Part shown: positions 59,480 through 64,000 of the stretch, piece by piece
How positions within the stretch are numbered: position 1 is the stretch's first letter
Layout of the letters: each line of letters starts with the position of its first letter
Assembly (NCBI GenBank): GCA_900752065.1
Contig: CAADTT010000136.1
Coordinates: 62,001-126,000 of the forward strand
Reading direction: 5' to 3'
DNA length: 64,000 nt
From: Lachnospiraceae bacterium
GTDB lineage: Bacteria; Bacillota; Clostridia; Lachnospirales; Lachnospiraceae
The notes under the pieces: generated by a model
What the model was told of the DNA's origin: nothing
What the model saw: only the letters and a program-made list of their open reading frames with translations
Databases searched by the model: none
Made by a program: the position numbers and the translations under genes

Positions 59480-60874
59480 TTGGCAAACAATAAGAAAAAC
59501 AAGATTATTCCATATAAACGATACCGTTTTGTGAATATAGGTACAGTTATGTTCGGTGTCCTGTTTGTGTATATGGTGATCTGTCTGGTTATGTATCTGA
59601 CGACAGATCATGTGACGGCTTACGAAGTGACAGCAGGGCCTCTTTCCGGAAATTACCGTTATACAGCGCTGGCCTTAAAAACAGAGACGGTAGTGAAGGC
59701 GGAACAGAGCGGTACCGTAAGCTATTACGCCAGAGAAGGCGGCAAGGTAGGAAAAGGGAACAGTGTCTGTTCAATTGATGAGACGGGCAAGATGGCTGAT
59801 GTTGCGGCAAGTGCAGAGAAAGAGCTGACGGATGGCGCAGATGAAGAAATGCTTTCAAAAATCCGTAGCGATATGTCCTCCTTTGCTTCAAATTATGATG
59901 CCATGTCTTATCAGAGCGTTTATAATTTCAAATCGGATGTAGAGAGCAGCATTTTGGAACTGACCAGCGAAAAAGCGCTTTCCGACCTGACAGACAGCCA
60001 GGGCAGTACTTCGAGCATGGTAGACTTATGTACAGCACCGAAAGAAGGAATTGTGGTCTACTCTGTTGACGGCTATGAAAAGCTGCAGGCGGAGGATGTG
60101 AAAAATTCTGATTTTGATTTGAAAAATTACCAGAAGAAAAATCTGAGACTGAATAAAAAGGTGTCTAACGGCGCTGATCTCTATAAGCTGCTGACGGACG
60201 AGAACTGGTCGCTGATCTTCCCGCTCGACCAAAAAACGTCTGCAGAATTTTCAGACAAGTCGTCTGTGCGTTTTCGCTTTCTGAAAGACGGAACGACTTT
60301 TAACGGAGATTTTTCAGTTCTAAAAAATAAAGACGGATATTTTGGAAAGATCGATATGAATACCTCTCTGATCCGGTATTCTTCTGACCGTTTCCTTGAG
60401 ATTGAACTGGTACTCAGCCGGAAGACCGGGCTTAAAATTCCGAATTCAGCGATTGCAAAAAAGGTCTTTTATAAGATACCAAAAGAGTTTGCACTGTATG
60501 AGGAGGAAAATCCCAAGGAGATCAGCATTATCAAGCAGGTTAAAAAGAAGGACGGCTCAGCGTCTGCAAAATATATTACGGCAACCATATATAAAGAGGA
60601 TAAATCCTGTTTCCTGGTAGACAGTTCTCTTTTCGAGGAAGGGGATGTGATTTTGATGGAAAAGTCATCAAAACAGTATCTCATTAGCGACAGTGAGACT
60701 TTAGAGGGCGTCTACAACATTAACAAAGGGTATGCCGTATTCCGGGAGATTACGGTGGTGGACGAGAACGAAGAATACTGTATTGTCGAGGAGGGAACAA
60801 CCTTTGGACTTTCCCAGTACGATCACATTGCACTGGATGCGTCGACAGTGGAAGATCAGGATATTATATTTTAA
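59480..60874 (+). CDS. HlyD-like membrane-anchored protein
   Basis: The 464-residue protein starts at TTG 59480, eight bases after AAAGGAGG. A span near residues 17-39 (NIGTVMFGVLFVYMVICLV) is followed by a biotinyl-lipoyl-like hairpin (ETVVKAEQSGTVSYYAREGGKV), a helical middle part (about 110-200) and a beta-rich C-terminal half. It resembles HlyD/membrane-fusion adaptor proteins, but no transporter partner is adjacent; the link to yggS-sepF-ylmH suggests an envelope or division role. Low-complexity linking is absent. The function is unknown. Confidence 0.8.
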   Translation: MANNKKNKIIPYKRYRFVNIGTVMFGVLFVYMVICLVMYLTTDHVTAYEVTAGPLSGNYRYTALALKTETVVKAEQSGTVSYYAREGGKVGKGNSVCSIDETGKMADVAASAEKELTDGADEEMLSKIRSDMSSFASNYDAMSYQSVYNFKSDVESSILELTSEKALSDLTDSQGSTSSMVDLCTAPKEGIVVYSVDGYEKLQAEDVKNSDFDLKNYQKKNLRLNKKVSNGADLYKLLTDENWSLIFPLDQKTSAEFSDKSSVRFRFLKDGTTFNGDFSVLKNKDGYFGKIDMNTSLIRYSSDRFLEIELVLSRKTGLKIPNSAIAKKVFYKIPKEFALYEEENPKEISIIKQVKKKDGSASAKYITATIYKEDKSCFLVDSSLFEEGDVILMEKSSKQYLISDSETLEGVYNINKGYAVFREITVVDENEEYCIVEEGTTFGLSQYDHIALDASTVEDQDIIF

Positions 60875-60918
60875 TCGATGGCAAAGCCGCCATCTGGTTA
60901 TGAGCAGGAGGAATAAAT

Positions 60919-61614
60919 ATGGTTAAGGAAAATCTGGAAGAGGTAGAGCGGAAGATTTGTGCCGCATGTGAGAAAAGCGGAAGGAAGCGGGAGGAGGTCT
61001 GCCTGATATCTGTCAGTAAAACAAAGCCTGTTCCAATGCTGGAGGAGGCCTACGAAGCCGGCAGCCGTGATTTCGGAGAAAATAAGCCGCAGGAATTAAA
61101 GGAAAAATATGAAATTCTCCCGAAAGATATCCGATGGCATATGATCGGACATTTGCAGAGGAATAAAGTAAAATATATTATTGATAAGGCATGTATGATT
61201 CATTCTGTGGACTCGGAGAGGCTGGCAGAGGCAATCAGCCAGGAGGCTGGCAAGAGGGGAATCATCATGCCGGTTTTGGTCGAAGTAAACATCGCGCGGG
61301 AGGAATCAAAATTCGGGATTTTTGAGGAGGATGTGATCCCATTCATTCAAAAAATATCACAATTACCGAACATTCGAGTGGAAGGTCTGATGACAATTGC
61401 TCCTTTTGTGGAGGATGCCGAAGAAAACCGGATATTTTTTAGAAAATTAAGAAATTTATATGTTGACATCAAAAGCAAAAACATTGATAATGTATCTATG
61501 TGCAATTTAAGCATGGGTATGACAGGGGATTATCAGGTCGCGATTGAAGAAGGCGCCACGATGGTGCGGGTCGGGACAGGAATCTTCGGTGAAAGAAATT
61601 ATAATTTAACGTAA
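60919..61614 (+). CDS. yggS: PLP homeostasis protein YggS/YlmE
   Basis: The 231-residue protein of the YBL036C/ProSC family has the PLP lysine in LISVSKTKPVPMLEEAYEAG, FGENKPQELKEKYE, WHMIGHLQRNKVKYI and SMGMTGDYQVAIEEGATMVRVG. It buffers pyridoxal phosphate and affects amino-acid pools. AGGAGGAA precedes ATG 60919. It precedes sepF, as ylmE does in Bacillus. Confidence 0.95.
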   Translation: MVKENLEEVERKICAACEKSGRKREEVCLISVSKTKPVPMLEEAYEAGSRDFGENKPQELKEKYEILPKDIRWHMIGHLQRNKVKYIIDKACMIHSVDSERLAEAISQEAGKRGIIMPVLVEVNIAREESKFGIFEEDVIPFIQKISQLPNIRVEGLMTIAPFVEDAEENRIFFRKLRNLYVDIKSKNIDNVSMCNLSMGMTGDYQVAIEEGATMVRVGTGIFGERNYNLT

Positions 61615-61681
61615 CAGAATAGGATACGGAAAAGGACCGTTCCTGAAATAAACCGCAAAATTGCGGTACTGGAGGTAAGAA

Positions 61682-62263
61682 ATGGGAGTACTTGACAGAT
61701 TTTTAAACGCCATGAAATTGAATGATGATGATGGGTTTGATGATGACGATTTCCTGGATGATGAAATAGATGAGGATTATGAAGAAGAGCGTCCGGCTAA
61801 GAGACGTATTTTTAAGAAGCCAGAGTTGGAGGATGACTTTGACGATTACGAGGAGGCTCCTTCCCGCAAGGCGAAAGCGCAGCCGAAACCAAAGGTTCGT
61901 CAGCCAAAGCAGCAGACGGTATCTGCTTCATCCAGCAATAAGATTTCTCCAATGCGTCCAAAAAAATCCGGCGGCATGGAAGTCTGTGTGATCAAGCCGC
62001 ATACGATGGAGGATGCCCGTGAGATTACAGAAACCCTTCTGGCTAACTGTACGGTTGTTCTGAATATGGAGGGACTTGAGGTAGACATTGCACAGAGAAT
62101 CATTGACTTTGCTTCCGGTTCTTGTTATGCAGTGAATGGAAACCTGCAGAAGATCAGCAGTTTTATTTTTATCATTACACCATCCACGGTGGATATCTCC
62201 GGAGATTTTCAGCAGATTCTGAACGGTGCTTTTGAAGTGCCTTCTATGCAGTCCAGTTATTAA
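61682..62263 (+). CDS. sepF: Cell division protein SepF
   Basis: SepF anchors FtsZ to the membrane and shapes the septum. The 193-residue product has an N-terminal amphipathic membrane helix (MGVLDRFLNAMKL), an acidic then basic linker (residues 15-95) and the SepF domain (CVIKPHTMEDAREITETLL, NMEGLEVDIAQRIIDFASG). GGAGG precedes ATG 61682, and a small ACCGC/GCGGT hairpin at 61652-61667 sits just upstream of that site. Confidence 0.95.
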   Translation: MGVLDRFLNAMKLNDDDGFDDDDFLDDEIDEDYEEERPAKRRIFKKPELEDDFDDYEEAPSRKAKAQPKPKVRQPKQQTVSASSSNKISPMRPKKSGGMEVCVIKPHTMEDAREITETLLANCTVVLNMEGLEVDIAQRIIDFASGSCYAVNGNLQKISSFIFIITPSTVDISGDFQQILNGAFEVPSMQSSY

Positions 62264-62271
62264 AGGCGTTT

Positions 62272-63048
62272 ATGGATAAAAGTGAAGAGATGTTCCAGAA
62301 GCATATTCTGGATTTGGCTGATGCAGCCCATCAGAGAGGAATCGCAGTATTTTCAGATTTTATGAATCTGAATGAATTGAATATTTTTCATAATACAGTC
62401 CAGAAGTTTTCCTATATCCGGTGGACATCTTTTGGAGGTTATGAATCCGCAGAGCGTCAGATAGCAGCTTTTCTTCCTGATGCTCTTTGTTATGAGGAAA
62501 AAACAGTTCTTTCGGCAGAAGAGTATCCGATTTCCTGTCTGGAAATCCGTCCATTGAATCGGAAATTTTCGGATAAACTAAGCCATCGGGATTATCTGGG
62601 AGCGATCTTAAATCTGGGGATCGACAGACCTAAGGTGGGAGACATTCTGGTGGAAGATTCATGTGCCTATGTGTTCTGCAGGGACAATCTGGCAGATTTT
62701 ATTGCCGGGGAGCTGACACGTATCCGCCATACGTCTGTTCTATGCAGACAAGTTCCGATGGGGGATTTTTCCTATGCGCCAAAGACAGAGAATATTCGGG
62801 GAACTGTGGCGTCCGTTCGTTTGGACAGTGTGCTGGCTCTGGCATTTCGTTCATCGAGAAGCAGCCTTGTGGGACTGATCGAGGGCGGGAAGGTCTTTGT
62901 AAATGGAAAAATGGTGGTTTCCAATGGATATAATTTAAAGGAAAACGATATCATATCTGCCCGGGGGCTTGGAAAGTTTCGCTACCTGGGAATGACAGCA
63001 CAGACAAAAAAAGGGCGCTGCTATGTAGAAATTGAAAAATATGTGTAA
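62272..63048 (+). CDS. ylmH: YlmH-family S4 RNA-binding protein
   Basis: The 258-residue protein has an N-terminal part found in YlmH (FSDFMNLNELNIFHNTVQK), a central domain, and a C-terminal S4 domain (RLDSVLALAFRSSRSSLVG, VFVNGKMVVSNGYNLKEND). YlmH binds stalled ribosome or peptidyl-tRNA-containing subunits in Bacillus in recent work; here it is assigned only by family. It follows sepF by 8 bp. The usual next gene, divIVA, is absent; aroB comes next. Confidence 0.92.
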   Translation: MDKSEEMFQKHILDLADAAHQRGIAVFSDFMNLNELNIFHNTVQKFSYIRWTSFGGYESAERQIAAFLPDALCYEEKTVLSAEEYPISCLEIRPLNRKFSDKLSHRDYLGAILNLGIDRPKVGDILVEDSCAYVFCRDNLADFIAGELTRIRHTSVLCRQVPMGDFSYAPKTENIRGTVASVRLDSVLALAFRSSRSSLVGLIEGGKVFVNGKMVVSNGYNLKENDIISARGLGKFRYLGMTAQTKKGRCYVEIEKYV

Positions 63049-63148
63049 CTATTCAGCACAGGTCGAAGCACTTGCTGCTGAGACCGTAAGAACATGATGG
63101 GGGAGTGCAAAATCCCATCGTCGAAGACGATTTTATCTGGAGGAAGTC
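63049..63148 (+). ncRNA. Possible structured leader RNA before aroB
   Basis: Several short stems are visible: TCAGCA (63053-63058) with TGCTGA (63076-63081); GATGGG (63096-63101) with CCCATC (63114-63119); and ATCGTC (63117-63122) with GACGAT (63126-63131) followed by TTTT. The last two share three bases, so they compete, as in attenuators. No known riboswitch is recognised. Confidence 0.35.
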
Positions 63149-64000
63149 ATGAAGAAAGAGAACGTGCGCATGTGCATACCGGTAAAGAAGGACAAGGAAC
63201 TGGCTTATCATATTTATCTGGAGGAGTCCTTCGGGAAGCTTCCGGAATATCTGGAAAGCCTTGATGTAAAGAACCGCAGACTGTGTATCGTTACAGATTC
63301 TACGGTGGACGGGTTTTATGGCAATGAGCTGGAGGAGCTGCTTGGCGGACTGTGTGCAAAGGTGACACGGTTCGTATTTCCGGCGGGAGAGGCCAGCAAG
63401 ACGCTGGATACCGTAAGGAATCTCTATGAGCACCTGATCCTGAACCATTTTGACCGAAAGGATATGCTGGTGGCTTTGGGCGGCGGTGTCGTAGGCGACC
63501 TGACCGGCTATGGGGCTGCGACTTATCTGCGGGGCATTGATTTTATTCAGGTGCCGACAACCCTGCTCTCTCAGGTAGACAGCAGCATTGGCGGGAAGAC
63601 GGGCGTGGATTTTGATGCCTACAAAAACATGGTGGGGGCGTTCCATCAGCCAAAGCTTGTCTATATGAATGTAAATACGCTTCATACGCTGAGTGATGAG
63701 CAGTTTTTCTGCGGCATGGGAGAGATTCTCAAGCATGGGCTGATTAAAGATGCTTCTTATTATGAGTGGACGATCGAGCATATGTCCGAAATCTGCGAGC
63801 GTGATCTTCCTACATTAAAAGCAATGATTTCCGCAAGCTGCGAGATCAAGCGGGCTGTTGTGGAGAAGGATCCTACGGAAAAGGGAGAAAGGGCATTGCT
63901 GAACTTTGGTCATACAATTGGACATGCCATCGAGAAGCTGATGGATTTTAAAATGCTTCACGGGCAATGCGTAGCGCTGGGATATGTGGCAGCGGCATAC
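63149..64000 (+). CDS. aroB: 3-Dehydroquinate synthase AroB (3' end outside window)
   Basis: AroB converts DAHP to 3-dehydroquinate, step two of the shikimate pathway, with NAD and a divalent metal. The visible 284 residues reach base 64000 in frame, against about 350 for the family, so the end is cut by the window. Motifs: LVALGGGVVGDLTGYGAATY, QVPTTLLSQVDSSIGGKTGV, GEILKHGLIKD and the metal-binding NFGHTIGHAIE. GGAGGA lies before ATG 63149. It may have its own leader. Confidence 0.95.
   Translation, partial: MKKENVRMCIPVKKDKELAYHIYLEESFGKLPEYLESLDVKNRRLCIVTDSTVDGFYGNELEELLGGLCAKVTRFVFPAGEASKTLDTVRNLYEHLILNHFDRKDMLVALGGGVVGDLTGYGAATYLRGIDFIQVPTTLLSQVDSSIGGKTGVDFDAYKNMVGAFHQPKLVYMNVNTLHTLSDEQFFCGMGEILKHGLIKDASYYEWTIEHMSEICERDLPTLKAMISASCEIKRAVVEKDPTEKGERALLNFGHTIGHAIEKLMDFKMLHGQCVALGYVAAAY

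Overview
The window looks like a stretch of core chromosome from a gut-type Lachnospiraceae bacterium (Clostridia, Firmicutes) of moderate GC. Pointers are the gene order rsmD-coaD-ylbJ, miaB-mutS-mutL-miaA, radC-mreBCD-pbp2-minCDE-rodA-mgsA and yggS-sepF-ylmH; strong Shine-Dalgarno sites (AGGAGG type); near-consensus SigA promoters; and family-typical proteins such as a CD1871A-type CXXC peptide and a HisF-like/HisI/HisE fusion. No tRNA, rRNA, CRISPR array, insertion sequence or prophage was recognised. The left edge cuts pstA and the right edge cuts aroB.

Layout: (1) 1-2122, end of a phosphate uptake operon (pstA', pstB, phoU). (2) 2253-4982, rsmD, coaD, a coiled-coil protein, and a convergent ylbJ-like sporulation membrane gene. 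(3) 5154-14521, a long run of mostly overlapping genes: M23 peptidase, small alarmone synthetase, RNA methyltransferase, two pseudouridine synthases, HAD phosphatase, YgiQ radical SAM protein, SDR, membrane protein, recU. (4) 14518-19708, histidine operon hisZ-G-D-B-(HisF-like)IE, with a perfect promoter, a long leader and a clear terminator. (5) 19764-21453, a small membrane protein and a secreted cell-wall-binding phosphodiester glycosidase, convergent with (6) 21489-23252, a redox cassette (4Fe-4S membrane protein, CXXC peptide, TlpA-like lipoprotein). (7) 23716-32521, a signalling locus: a repeat-rich coiled-coil protein, a REC-HD-GYP regulator, a free Hpt protein and two large hybrid histidine kinases. 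(8) 32750-36462, a radical SAM pair plus an RNase E/G-type enzyme. (9) 36480-43490, tRNA modification and mismatch repair, followed by three metabolic or redox genes to 47705. (10) 47848-58537, radC, cell elongation and division-site genes, mgsA and a D,D-carboxypeptidase. (11) 58541-59339, a small P-loop gene and a DUF378 gene separated by two strong hairpins. (12) 59428-63048, an HlyD-like protein with yggS, sepF and ylmH, then aroB.

The most unusual region is the phosphorelay at 23716-32521. Two multi-receiver kinases, a free Hpt domain and an HD-GYP output regulator lie next to each other with a DivIVA-like coiled-coil protein, and no DNA-binding regulator is present. This suggests environmental or redox sensing routed to cyclic-dinucleotide hydrolysis, possibly at a localised scaffold; that function is inference. 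Other points of interest are a HisF-like domain that has lost one catalytic aspartate and is fused to HisIE, an insertion of about 260 residues in the elongation PBP2, a duplicated intergenic hairpin, and a possible structured RNA before aroB.
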